Shown here: in pieces, positions 34,930 to 42,899 of the stretch
Numbering within the stretch: position 1 is the first letter of the stretch
Layout of the letters: each line of letters opens with the position of its first letter
Assembly (NCBI GenBank): GCA_028278505.1
Contig: JANQEG010000087.1
Coordinates: 1 to 64,000, forward strand
Origin: Rhodobiaceae bacterium
Lineage (GTDB): Bacteria; Pseudomonadota; Alphaproteobacteria; Rhizobiales; JAKPQE01
DNA: 64,000 bases
Direction of reading: 5' to 3'
Position numbers and translations under genes: made by a program
Notes under the pieces: model-generated
Told to the model about the DNA's origin: nothing
What the model saw: the letters and a program-made list of their open reading frames with translations, nothing else
Databases searched by the model: none

Positions 34930-34944
34930 CGCTTGGCGCCCGGC
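34915..34944 (-). terminator. Rho-independent terminator for the LysR operon
   Basis: On the minus strand GCCGGGCGC-CAA-GCGCCCGGC (34924-34944) is followed by TTTTTCTTT. It lies about 200 bases past the lysR stop codon. The T-run and one arm are repeated twice more by the 27-bp tandem repeat. Confidence 0.8.
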
Positions 34945-35147
34945 AGTCGATGTTCGCAACGCGATTTCGCGTGCAATCACCTTCCAGAGGGGAACAGCTG
35001 ACTGCCGGCGATGCCGAAGGGAGGAGAATCGGCTGCCAACATTAGCTGTTGATTATTAAATAAGCCGTCAAACACATTAGAACAATAGAATATGTTGCAT
35101 GTCAGTTATGCAGTACGCGCATGTCGGCGGGAGGCCGCTATACCGGT

Positions 35148-36038
35148 TCAATACGCCCAGCGCCGCGCATTGGCCACGAGGAAATCGCGGAACACCTTGA
35201 TTCTGGCCGAGTTTCTCTGCTCTTCGGGATACACGAAATAGGTGTCGAAGCTCGGCACTTCGGCCTTGGGCAGCACCGCGACGAGATCCGAATCCGGCTC
35301 GATCAGATAATCCGGCAGCAAAGCAATGCCCATGCCGCGTTCGACCGCATTGCGCAGTCCGATGACGGTGTTGATCCGGAAATTCGGGACGCGGGGGTTG
35401 TCCGGCGGCCGGCCGGCGATCTCAAGCCAGTTGACATCCTTCAGATATTGCGGCGTCGGCTCGCCGAAGGTGAGGAGCTGATGGTCGTCGAGATCGTCGA
35501 GCGAGGCCGGGCGGCCGCAGCGCTTCAAATAGTCGGGCGCGGCGTAGACGTGGAAATGCACGGTGAACAGCCGGCGCTGGATCAGGTCCGGCTGGGTCGG
35601 CTGGCGCAGGCGGATGGCGGCGTCGGCTTCGCGCTTGGCAAGATCGAGTTCGTCGTCGTTGAGGATCAACTGCAACTGGATGCCGGGATAGAGATCGATG
35701 AACGCCTTCATCCGGCTGGTCAGCCAGGTCGAGCCGAGCCCCAGTGTCGTCGTCACCCGCAGCAGGCCGGACGGCTTGTCGCGGGAATCGGTCAGCCGGG
35801 TCTTGACCGATTCCAGCTTCGCCAGCACGTCCTGGGCCGTGCGGAAGAGCAGCTCGCCCTGTTCGGTGAGAATGAGGCCGCGGGCGTGGCGGTGGAACAG
35901 CGTGACGGCGAGTTCCTGTTCGAGCGCGCTCACCTGGCGGCTGACCGCCGACTGGGACAGGCCGAGCGCTTCACCGGCATGGGTGAAGCTGCCGGCCTCG
36001 GCGGCGGCATGAAAGACCCGCAATTTATCCCAGTCCAT
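35148..36038 (-). CDS. LysR family transcriptional regulator
   Basis: 296 residues. The N-terminal winged HTH (MDWDKLRVFHAAAEAGSFTHAGEALGLSQSAVSRQVSALEQEL region, residues 1-60) and the effector-binding domain from about residue 90 are complete. It lies 34 bases after trxB on the same strand, forming the end of an ELM1-trxB-lysR operon. A thiol or oxidative signal is possible from the neighbour, but the target genes cannot be read from the sequence. Confidence 0.93.
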   Translation of the reverse strand: MDWDKLRVFHAAAEAGSFTHAGEALGLSQSAVSRQVSALEQELAVTLFHRHARGLILTEQGELLFRTAQDVLAKLESVKTRLTDSRDKPSGLLRVTTTLGLGSTWLTSRMKAFIDLYPGIQLQLILNDDELDLAKREADAAIRLRQPTQPDLIQRRLFTVHFHVYAAPDYLKRCGRPASLDDLDDHQLLTFGEPTPQYLKDVNWLEIAGRPPDNPRVPNFRINTVIGLRNAVERGMGIALLPDYLIEPDSDLVAVLPKAEVPSFDTYFVYPEEQRNSARIKVFRDFLVANARRWAY

Positions 36039-36072
36039 TCAATCCGCCCCCAGACGGGTTTCGGCTTGGCCG

Positions 36073-37038
36073 CTATTCGGCCGCTTCGCTCTCGGCTTCC
36101 GACAATGCCAGGTATTTTTCCGCCTCGAGAGCGGCCATGCAGCCCATTCCGGCGGCGGTCACCGCCTGGCGATAGATTTCGTCGGTCACGTCGCCGGCGG
36201 CGAACACGCCGGGAATGCTGGTCGCAACCGAATCGGGCGCGGTCCAGATATAGCCCGACGGCTTCATCTTGACCTGATCCTTGAACAGTTCGACCGCCGG
36301 CGCGTGGCCGATGGCAATGAAGATGCCGTCGACATCGATGTCGGTGGTGGCGCCGGTCTTGACGTTTTTCAGGCGGGCGCCGGTGACCGCGGGCGGAATG
36401 CCGTCATTGCCGAGCACCTCCTCCAGAACGCTGTCCCAGACGATCTCGGCGTTCTTGGCGTCGAACAGACGCTTCTGCAGGATCTTCTCGGCGCGGAATT
36501 CATCGCGGCGGTGGACGATTGTCACCTTTTCGGCGAGGTGGGTGAGGTAGAGCGCCTCTTCGACGGCGGTGTTGCCGCCGCCGACGACGAGGACGTGCTT
36601 GCCCTTGTAGAAGAAGCCGTCGCAGGTGGCGCAGGCGGAGACGCCGAAGCCCATATATTTCTGTTCGCTCGGCAGGCCGAGCCATTTCGCCTGGGCGCCG
36701 GTGGCGATGACGAGCGCGTCGCCGGTGTAAATGGTGCCGGAATCGCCGGTGAGGGTGAACGGCCGCTGCGAGAGATCGGCGGCCATGATGTGGTCGGCGA
36801 CGAGTTCGGCGCCGACATGGGCTGCCTGGGCCTGCATCTGCTCCATCAGCCAGGGGCCCTGTATTGGCTCGGCAAAGCCGGGATAGTTCTCCACGTCGGT
36901 GGTGATGGTGAGCTGGCCGCCGGCCTGGATGCCCTGGATCAGCATCGGTTCGAGCATGGCGCGGGCGGCATAGATCGCCGCCGTATAGCCGGCCGGGCCG
37001 GAACCGACGATGAGCAGCCTGCTGTGGCGAGAAGTCAT
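36073..37038 (-). CDS. trxB: Thioredoxin reductase
   Basis: 321 residues. FAD-binding GSGPAGYTAAIYAARA at the start, the redox disulphide CATC at 136-139, NADPH-binding GGGNTAVEEALYL, and the final FAD motif GVFAAGDVTDEIYRQAVTAAGMG are all intact. It reduces thioredoxin with NADPH in the cytoplasm. The ATG overlaps the stop of the upstream ELM1-like gene (ATGA), so translation is coupled. Confidence 0.97.
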   Translation of the reverse strand: MTSRHSRLLIVGSGPAGYTAAIYAARAMLEPMLIQGIQAGGQLTITTDVENYPGFAEPIQGPWLMEQMQAQAAHVGAELVADHIMAADLSQRPFTLTGDSGTIYTGDALVIATGAQAKWLGLPSEQKYMGFGVSACATCDGFFYKGKHVLVVGGGNTAVEEALYLTHLAEKVTIVHRRDEFRAEKILQKRLFDAKNAEIVWDSVLEEVLGNDGIPPAVTGARLKNVKTGATTDIDVDGIFIAIGHAPAVELFKDQVKMKPSGYIWTAPDSVATSIPGVFAAGDVTDEIYRQAVTAAGMGCMAALEAEKYLALSEAESEAAE

Positions 37039-38093
37039 GTGCGATGTCCCGTTTTCGACGTCGGAGGAGCGGCGGCCCGGTGGGCGGCAAATCGGTCGAG
37101 AACCGCCGCGGCGATGGTCGGAGTCGAATCTAGTGGTGCCGAGGGGGCATTTTCAAGGTGGCGGCTTGCCCGATCCGGCGTCCACAATGTGATAAGGCCG
37201 GATTCCGCAAACCGTTCCAGGCGATGGCGCACGCGTCGGTCGGCTGTGGAGGGAAGATAGACGACGACCGGGCAGCCTGAGGCCAGCGCCTCGTCGACCA
37301 TGTTGACCGAATCGCCGGTAACGACGATGCGGTCAGCGTGGGCGAGCATCTGGACATAAGGATTTTCGCCGCTGCCGTCCCACCAGAAGAGGGGACCGGC
37401 ACCTAGCGCATCTTGCAGAGCCGCGGCCAGGTTTTGGGGCGTCCGCCGCGAGGTCGTCACCATAAGCCCGTATGGGCCGTCGCCGGCGGCAGCCGAAATG
37501 CAGGCGAGAAGATGTTCGGTGTCGGCGTCACAGAACTTCACCCGGCGGCTGTCGCCGCCGACCAGCACGGCGATCCGCGGCGCCGAGAGCGCGGCGATCT
37601 CGGCGCGCGGGGCTTGGCGCGCCTCGGCCAGCCGCGCGGCCGAGACCCGGTGCGGCGAGGTCGCCGTGACGATCACGTTTTCGCCGCACAAGGCGTCGTG
37701 CTCCGGCACCCAGATGAGATCGGCGACGTTGGTACTGCTGCGCGGATCCTTGAGATAGACGGTGAAGCAGGCGCCGTCGCTGGCTTGCTTTATTGCGCGC
37801 AGATAGGCGACCGTGCGCCGGCCCGAGGCGACGACGAGGTCGGGGAAGGGCGGGCGGATCGGACTGTCCGGCCGGTCGGGCGCCTCGGCCGGATCGATCG
37901 GCCCCCACGGCATCGCCCAGACCCAGGGCGGGCGCGGCGCCACGCGGCGGATTTCGGGCTGAAGCCCGAGCGCCTCGACGACGCCGAGGCACTGCATCTC
38001 GTCGCCCGCCTTGCCGTCGCTGAGCACCCAGGCGGTGCGCGGCCGCGCCTCGCCGTTGCAGGGTGTCGTCGTCTTGGCTTTGCTTGCGGGCAT
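37035..38093 (-). CDS. ELM1/GtrOC1-like putative nucleotide-diphospho-sugar glycosyltransferase (DUF1022)
   Basis: 352 residues from the ATG at 38091-38093. WVLSDGKAGDEMQCLGVVEALG at the start, GGDSRRVKF, MVTTSRRTP and the late VTGDSVNMVDEALASGCPVVVYLP are hallmark stretches of the family named after plant ELM1; the late motif is like the sugar-nucleotide site of GT-B glycosyltransferases. The bacterial function is not established; cell-surface glycosylation is a reasonable guess. It heads the operon with trxB and lysR. Confidence 0.85.
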   Translation of the reverse strand: MPASKAKTTTPCNGEARPRTAWVLSDGKAGDEMQCLGVVEALGLQPEIRRVAPRPPWVWAMPWGPIDPAEAPDRPDSPIRPPFPDLVVASGRRTVAYLRAIKQASDGACFTVYLKDPRSSTNVADLIWVPEHDALCGENVIVTATSPHRVSAARLAEARQAPRAEIAALSAPRIAVLVGGDSRRVKFCDADTEHLLACISAAAGDGPYGLMVTTSRRTPQNLAAALQDALGAGPLFWWDGSGENPYVQMLAHADRIVVTGDSVNMVDEALASGCPVVVYLPSTADRRVRHRLERFAESGLITLWTPDRASRHLENAPSAPLDSTPTIAAAVLDRFAAHRAAAPPTSKTGHRT

Positions 38094-38273
38094 TGCGGTC
38101 CCGATTTCTCGCGCGGTCGTGGTGAGCGTTAACAATCGTTAACCCTACGCCTTGGAAATGTCATGATTTTTGTCCCCAGGCGCCGCAATCGCGGCGCAAC
38201 CGCGACGCATTCCTCCGGCACTAACCGCATCACACCGCGATGATCAGGGATCAGTTGAAGACAGGAGTGGGGA

Positions 38274-38540
38274 ATGCGGAACATTCGGCAGCACAGAGGA
38301 GAAACCGGCGCCGGCGCCGGAGACGGCCTGGCGCGGGCCTTTGCCGGCTGGCTGATCGCGTTTGCGCTGATCGTGCTGGCAAGCCTCGCCGTCATCGACC
38401 GGCCGCTCGTGCCGCAGCCGATCCTGCCGGTGAAGGCGGAAACGGTCACGGGAGAGGGCCGGATCGGGCTTCCGCGTACGGATGCCGAGAGCATTCTGCC
38501 GTTCGCGCGGATCGGCGGCGGTTACGCCGCTTCGCGCTGA
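38274..38540 (+). CDS. Hypothetical single-pass membrane protein
   Basis: 88 residues, ATG at 38274 with AGGAGTGGGGA just before it. One membrane segment (residues about 24-43, WLIAFALIVLASLAVI) is followed by a short 45-residue outer part. No family is recognised. It converges on the PH-domain gene 5 bases away. Confidence 0.7.
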   Translation: MRNIRQHRGETGAGAGDGLARAFAGWLIAFALIVLASLAVIDRPLVPQPILPVKAETVTGEGRIGLPRTDAESILPFARIGGGYAASR

Positions 38541-38545
38541 GTGGA

Positions 38546-39058
38546 TCACGTTGACGCGCCGGTTGGCTTTGTGATCGCGGTGACCGCCCGGACCACGGTC
38601 TGCGGTGCGGCGAGGCCGGGAACGACCACATCGCGGCCGGAACCGGTCTCTATCCTCACCGTTCCCATATCCACCAGACGCCCGACCAAGCCGCGTTTGA
38701 CGGTCACCGCGCGGACCTCGTTAAGCGGGATCTCGCGGATGTCGGCGCCGAATCCACCTGAGTTGACCAGCAGCCGGCCCTCGGCCAGCGTCAGGCCGAT
38801 CGTTTCATAGCGGAACAGCGCATAGGCGCCGATCAGCGGCGGCGCGACGACGAACACCACCAGGCAGAGCCGGGCGAGATCGCTGTCCCCAAGCCCCGCC
38901 AGGTAGAGGATGAGCCAGGCGAGGCCGTAGAGCAGGGCAATCAGGACCGTCGGCAGAAACAGCGCCCAATGGGCCGACGCCGAATAGGGAACCGTCCATA
39001 TCGCCGCGCTTTCGGCGGACGCCCCGGTTGCCGGATCTTGAGAATCGCCGGTTGTCAT
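38546..39058 (-). CDS. Membrane protein with bacterial PH (bPH2/YdbS-like) domain
   Basis: 170 residues. Two membrane segments (about 29-52 and 62-80) precede a bPH2 domain: RYETIGLTLAEGRLLVNSGG, IREIPLNEVRAVTVKRGLVG and a closing VVRAVTAI. Such proteins are small membrane-anchored modules of unknown function. No partner gene is adjacent. Confidence 0.8.
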   Translation of the reverse strand: MTTGDSQDPATGASAESAAIWTVPYSASAHWALFLPTVLIALLYGLAWLILYLAGLGDSDLARLCLVVFVVAPPLIGAYALFRYETIGLTLAEGRLLVNSGGFGADIREIPLNEVRAVTVKRGLVGRLVDMGTVRIETGSGRDVVVPGLAAPQTVVRAVTAITKPTGAST

Positions 39059-39134
39059 CGATCAGAGCCTAACCGCCCGGCGAAATCGGCGAAAGCCGCC
39101 GCGCCGCCGCGGCCAGAGGGTGTCATGACACGCT

Positions 39135-39842
39135 CTAGGGCGAGATTTCCCAGGTGATCTGGACGTCGACCCGGAACGTCAGCTCGCCGGCCTCGACCGG
39201 GACCGTCGCCGACATTTCCCGTGCCATCGCCATGGCGGCACCGCGCGGGGCGATCGGCACGGTGCGGCTTTCGGAGATGTTGGTGATGCGGCCGAGGGTG
39301 ACGCCGGCGGCCTCGGTCAGGATCCTGGCCTTGCGGAGCGCATCGGCGACGGCCGCGCGTCGGGCCTCGTCATAAAGCGCGGTGGTGTCATCGACGGCGA
39401 AGCGAATGTCGCCGATCCGGTTGGAGCCGGAGGTGACCGCGCGATCGAGCACCTCGCCGAGCTTGGCCAGTTCGCGCAGGCGCACCGACAACTGATTGCG
39501 CACGGTGTAGCCGACGATGCGCGGCGGCTGCTGGGTTTCGCGCTTGGGGTAGACAAAACGCGGCTCGACCGCAAAACCGGAGGTCTGCAAATCGCGGCCC
39601 TCGATCCCTGCCGCCTTCATCACGGCAACGAGCGCGTTCATGGCCGCCGTGTTGGCGTCGAGCGCGGCGCGCGCGGTTTCCGCTTCGGTGACGACGCCGG
39701 AGGTGATCATCGCCATGTCGGGCGCAGCCGCGATCTCGCCGGTGCCGCTCAGCGTCATCGTTGCCGGTTGCTCGTCCGACAGCGCCGGCGCCGTCATCGC
39801 GAGCAGAACTAGGAAGGCGGTTTTGAACATCTGCCGTCTCAT
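39135..39842 (-). CDS. SIMPL domain (DUF541) exported protein, BP26/Omp28-like
   Basis: 235 residues from the ATG at 39840-39842, with a signal peptide (residues 1-22). MTLSGTGEIAAAPDMAMITSGV, DLQTSGFAVEPRFVYP, YTVRNQLSVRLREL and GDIRFAVDDTTALYDEARRAAVADALRKA match the SIMPL family, including the Brucella immunodominant antigen BP26 (Omp28), which forms ring-like oligomers in the periplasm. Its cell function is unknown. It is transcribed alone. Confidence 0.9.
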   Translation of the reverse strand: MRRQMFKTAFLVLLAMTAPALSDEQPATMTLSGTGEIAAAPDMAMITSGVVTEAETARAALDANTAAMNALVAVMKAAGIEGRDLQTSGFAVEPRFVYPKRETQQPPRIVGYTVRNQLSVRLRELAKLGEVLDRAVTSGSNRIGDIRFAVDDTTALYDEARRAAVADALRKARILTEAAGVTLGRITNISESRTVPIAPRGAAMAMAREMSATVPVEAGELTFRVDVQITWEISP

Positions 39843-40059
39843 CGGACCTCTTCTCCGCTGGAAACTGGTGCGACGGCGACATTTCCCCGACAGTCGGGCG
39901 AATTTGTGTCGGCCGTCTGTGCGGATCGGGGATTCTAAGACTGCGACGCTGTAATCGCTACAGGGGCTCGGCAAGACGTGGGATAATTCGAACAAAGGCA
40001 ATCTCCGCCGACGGCTGCATCTGCGGCCGTCCGCGCCGGTTCGAAACGGGAGTGGTTCA

Positions 40060-40878
40060 ATGCGAACATGGAAAAAGATCCTGATCGGCCTCGTCGTCGT
40101 CATCGTCGCCGTGATCGCCATCGTGTTTTACGCCACGAGCGATATCACCAAGACCGCCGACGCATTCTTCCAGGCGGTCAAATCGGGTGACGCCGAGCAG
40201 ATGGAAGGCTACCTCTCCGGCGGATTCAAGCGGTCGACCGACCGCGAAGGTCTGCAGGCCTTCATTCGCGACACCGGGCTTGACCGCTTCTCCTCGGCAA
40301 GCTGGGGCGGCCGTTCGGTCGACACTTCGGGCGGTGTGACGCGGGGTGAACTGGAGGGATCGATTACGCTGGAGGGCGGAGAAATCGTGCCGCTGACGAT
40401 CAAATTCGTCAAGGAAGGCGACGACTGGAAGATCAATGCCATCGAGAAGGACAAGGCGGGGATTTCCGAGGGCGAAGAGCCGAAACCGGTATCGCACGAT
40501 GTCCCCTCGAATGCCGACCTGGTGGCGATGGTCAATGCGACGACGCAGACCTTCGGCCGTTCGCTCAAGGCCAGGAGCCTCGACGAGTTCTACGACTCGA
40601 TTTCGGAAACCTGGAAACGCCAGACCACGGTCGAGGACTTGAACGCGGCGTTCAAGGTGTTCATCGATGCCGAGCTCGATCTGGCCGGGATTGCCGGGAT
40701 GAGTCCGGTCTTCGACATGGAGCCGGCGATCGGCGAGAACGGCGTTCTGGTGATCGAGGGGCACTATCCGTCAACGCCGCTGCGCCTGGACTTTCAGCAG
40801 AAATATCTGCAGGAGGGCAGCGAGTGGAAACTGCTCGGCCTCAATATGAACGTCAAGCCGGTGGAGACGGAACAATAG
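40060..40878 (+). CDS. Membrane-anchored protein with two NTF2-like (DUF4864-type) halves
   Basis: 272 residues. One N-terminal membrane anchor (residues about 7-26) is followed by two similar halves: ITKTADAFFQAVKSGDAEQM...YLSGGFK near 32 and LVAMVNATTQTFGRSLKARSLDEFYDSISETWK near 152. Each resembles a cone-shaped NTF2/lumazine-binding-like fold. Function is unknown. Its last 26 bases overlap, head-on, the end of the FtsH-like gene. Confidence 0.75.
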   Translation: MRTWKKILIGLVVVIVAVIAIVFYATSDITKTADAFFQAVKSGDAEQMEGYLSGGFKRSTDREGLQAFIRDTGLDRFSSASWGGRSVDTSGGVTRGELEGSITLEGGEIVPLTIKFVKEGDDWKINAIEKDKAGISEGEEPKPVSHDVPSNADLVAMVNATTQTFGRSLKARSLDEFYDSISETWKRQTTVEDLNAAFKVFIDAELDLAGIAGMSPVFDMEPAIGENGVLVIEGHYPSTPLRLDFQQKYLQEGSEWKLLGLNMNVKPVETEQ

Positions 40879-42691
40879 CCGGAGCGTTTGTTCCGGCGGT
40901 CGGTTCGGGCAGGTCGGCGTCGGTCAGCGTCTCCCGCTCTAAGAGCAGCGCCGCCAGCCGGTCGAGGTCGTCGCGGCGCTCCTTCAGGATGCCGGCGGCC
41001 GTCGCAAACGCGTCGTCGACGAGGGTCTTGACGGCGAGATCGATCTCGCGACCGGTGTCTTCGCTGAAGCGACGGCCGCCGCCTTCGACCGGCTGACCGA
41101 GGAAGCTGCCGGTCTCGGTCTCGTAGGCGACCTGGCCGAGCTTGTCGGTCATGCCGTAGCGGGTGACCATCGCCCGGGCGATCTCGGTGACGCGCTGCAG
41201 ATCGTCGGCCGCGCCCGTCGAAATCTCGCCGAACACCAGATCCTCGGCGGCGCGGCCGCCGAGCAGCACGGCCATCTTGTTCGTCAATTCCTCGCGGCGC
41301 ATCAGGAACCGGTCCTCGGTCGGCCTTTGCAGCGTGTAGCCGAGGGCACCGATGCCGCGCGGGATGATGGAAACCTTGTGAACGGGGTCCTGGCCGGGCA
41401 GGCTCAGCGCCACCAGGGCATGGCCGAGCTCGTGATACGCGACGGTCTTGCGTTCCAGCGGATTGAGCAGCCGGTTGCGTTTCTCCAGCCCGGCGACGAT
41501 GCGCTCGATCGCCAGCGTGAAGTCTTCCAGGGTCACGCCCTCGCGGTCGGCGCGGACCGCCTGGATCGCCGCCTCGTTGCAGAGATTGGCCAGGTCGGCG
41601 CCGCTGAAGCCGGGGGTCAGTTCGGCAACCTTCTCAAGGCTCGTTTCCGGATCGAGGACGATCTTGCGGGCGTGGACCCTCAGGATCGCGGCGCGGCCGA
41701 TCTTGTCGGGACGGTCGACCAGCACCTGGCGGTCGAAACGACCGGCGCGCAGCAGCGCCGGATCGAGGATTTCCGGCCGGTTGGTCGCCGCCAGGAGCAC
41801 GATGCCGGCGCTCGGATCGAAACCGTCGAGCTCGGCGAGGAGCTGATTGAGCGTCTGCTCCTTCTCGTCGGCGCCGCCCATGCTCGGGCCGATGCCGCGG
41901 GCGCGGCCGAGCGCGTCGAGTTCGTCGATGAAGATGATGCAGGGCGCGGCCTTGCGCGCCTGCTCGAACAGATCGCGGACGCGGGCGGCGCCGACGCCGA
42001 CGAACATTTCGACGAATTCCGAGCCCGAGATCGAGAAGAAGGAGACGCCCGCCTCGCCGGCGACGGCGCGGGCCAGAAGCGTCTTGCCGGTGCCCGGCGG
42101 GCCGACGAGCAACACGCCCTTCGGCGAGCGGGCGCCGAGGCTGCGGTAGCGCTCCGGCTCTCTCAGGAAGGAGACGATCTCGGCCAGCTCGGCCTTGGCC
42201 TCGTCGACGCCGGCGACGTCGTCGAAGGTGACCTTGGTGTCGGTCTCGACGAACACCTTGGCCTTGGATTTTCCGACGGTCATCAGGCCGCCGAATCCCT
42301 GTTTCTCGGCAAACCGGCGGAAGAAGAAGGACCAGATGGCGAAAAAGATGACCACCGGGATCACCCAGGAGAGGATGTCGCGGATGATGCTGTCCTGGAC
42401 CACGCCCTGGAACCTCACGCCGTGTTCGCGCAGCTGTTCGGCGATGTCCGGCTCGACCCGTGTGGTGACGAAATATTGGACGCCGTCGGGACGCGGATTG
42501 CGGAATCGTCCCTCGATGCTGTTCGGCTTGACGGCGACTTCGGCGATCTCACCGTCGGCGAGCAGCGCTTCGAACTCGCTGTAGGGCAGCGTTTCGGTGC
42601 TCTTATAGTTCGCCCAGAACAGCTGGACGGACATCAGCAGGAAGAATACGACCAACAGGTACCAGACGTTGATCTGCGTTTTCTTGTCCAC
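40853..42691 (-). CDS. FtsH-type membrane AAA+ zinc metalloprotease (second, divergent copy)
   Basis: 612 residues. Two membrane segments (about 9-26 and 107-125) bound a short periplasmic domain. AAA+ motifs are intact: Walker A GPPGTGKT (197-204), Walker [40 protein letters not shown]; the protease site is HELGH (420-424). It degrades membrane and cytoplasmic proteins. Its divergence and position beside a Lon-like gene, not beside tilS as for the housekeeping copy, point to an accessory FtsH. It is divergent from the Lon-like gene with 208 bases between. Confidence 0.93.
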   Translation of the reverse strand: MDKKTQINVWYLLVVFFLLMSVQLFWANYKSTETLPYSEFEALLADGEIAEVAVKPNSIEGRFRNPRPDGVQYFVTTRVEPDIAEQLREHGVRFQGVVQDSIIRDILSWVIPVVIFFAIWSFFFRRFAEKQGFGGLMTVGKSKAKVFVETDTKVTFDDVAGVDEAKAELAEIVSFLREPERYRSLGARSPKGVLLVGPPGTGKTLLARAVAGEAGVSFFSISGSEFVEMFVGVGAARVRDLFEQARKAAPCIIFIDELDALGRARGIGPSMGGADEKEQTLNQLLAELDGFDPSAGIVLLAATNRPEILDPALLRAGRFDRQVLVDRPDKIGRAAILRVHARKIVLDPETSLEKVAELTPGFSGADLANLCNEAAIQAVRADREGVTLEDFTLAIERIVAGLEKRNRLLNPLERKTVAYHELGHALVALSLPGQDPVHKVSIIPRGIGALGYTLQRPTEDRFLMRREELTNKMAVLLGGRAAEDLVFGEISTGAADDLQRVTEIARAMVTRYGMTDKLGQVAYETETGSFLGQPVEGGGRRFSEDTGREIDLAVKTLVDDAFATAAGILKERRDDLDRLAALLLERETLTDADLPEPTAGTNAPAIVPSPPA

Positions 42692-42899
42692 GATGTCCCC
42701 TCCACGAAAGGACCGTCACGACTTAAATAAGTTCGGCAGTGCGGGATTTCCCGGACCGAATGGCGGGAAAAGCCGCGGCCATGATACGCTCGTGGCCGCC
42801 GGCGGTCGAATGGTCCGGGGATCGCGCGCAGTTCGCGCGGCCGGGCGGCGCGGATGCGGCCGGCGGGCGTTCACGGTTTCAGGTCGAGGTGATTGATCG

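Noticed and set aside
39120-39131. GTGTCATGACAC palindrome after the SIMPL gene
   Set aside because: It lies downstream of a stop codon between convergent or tail-to-head genes; no regulatory role can be argued from position.
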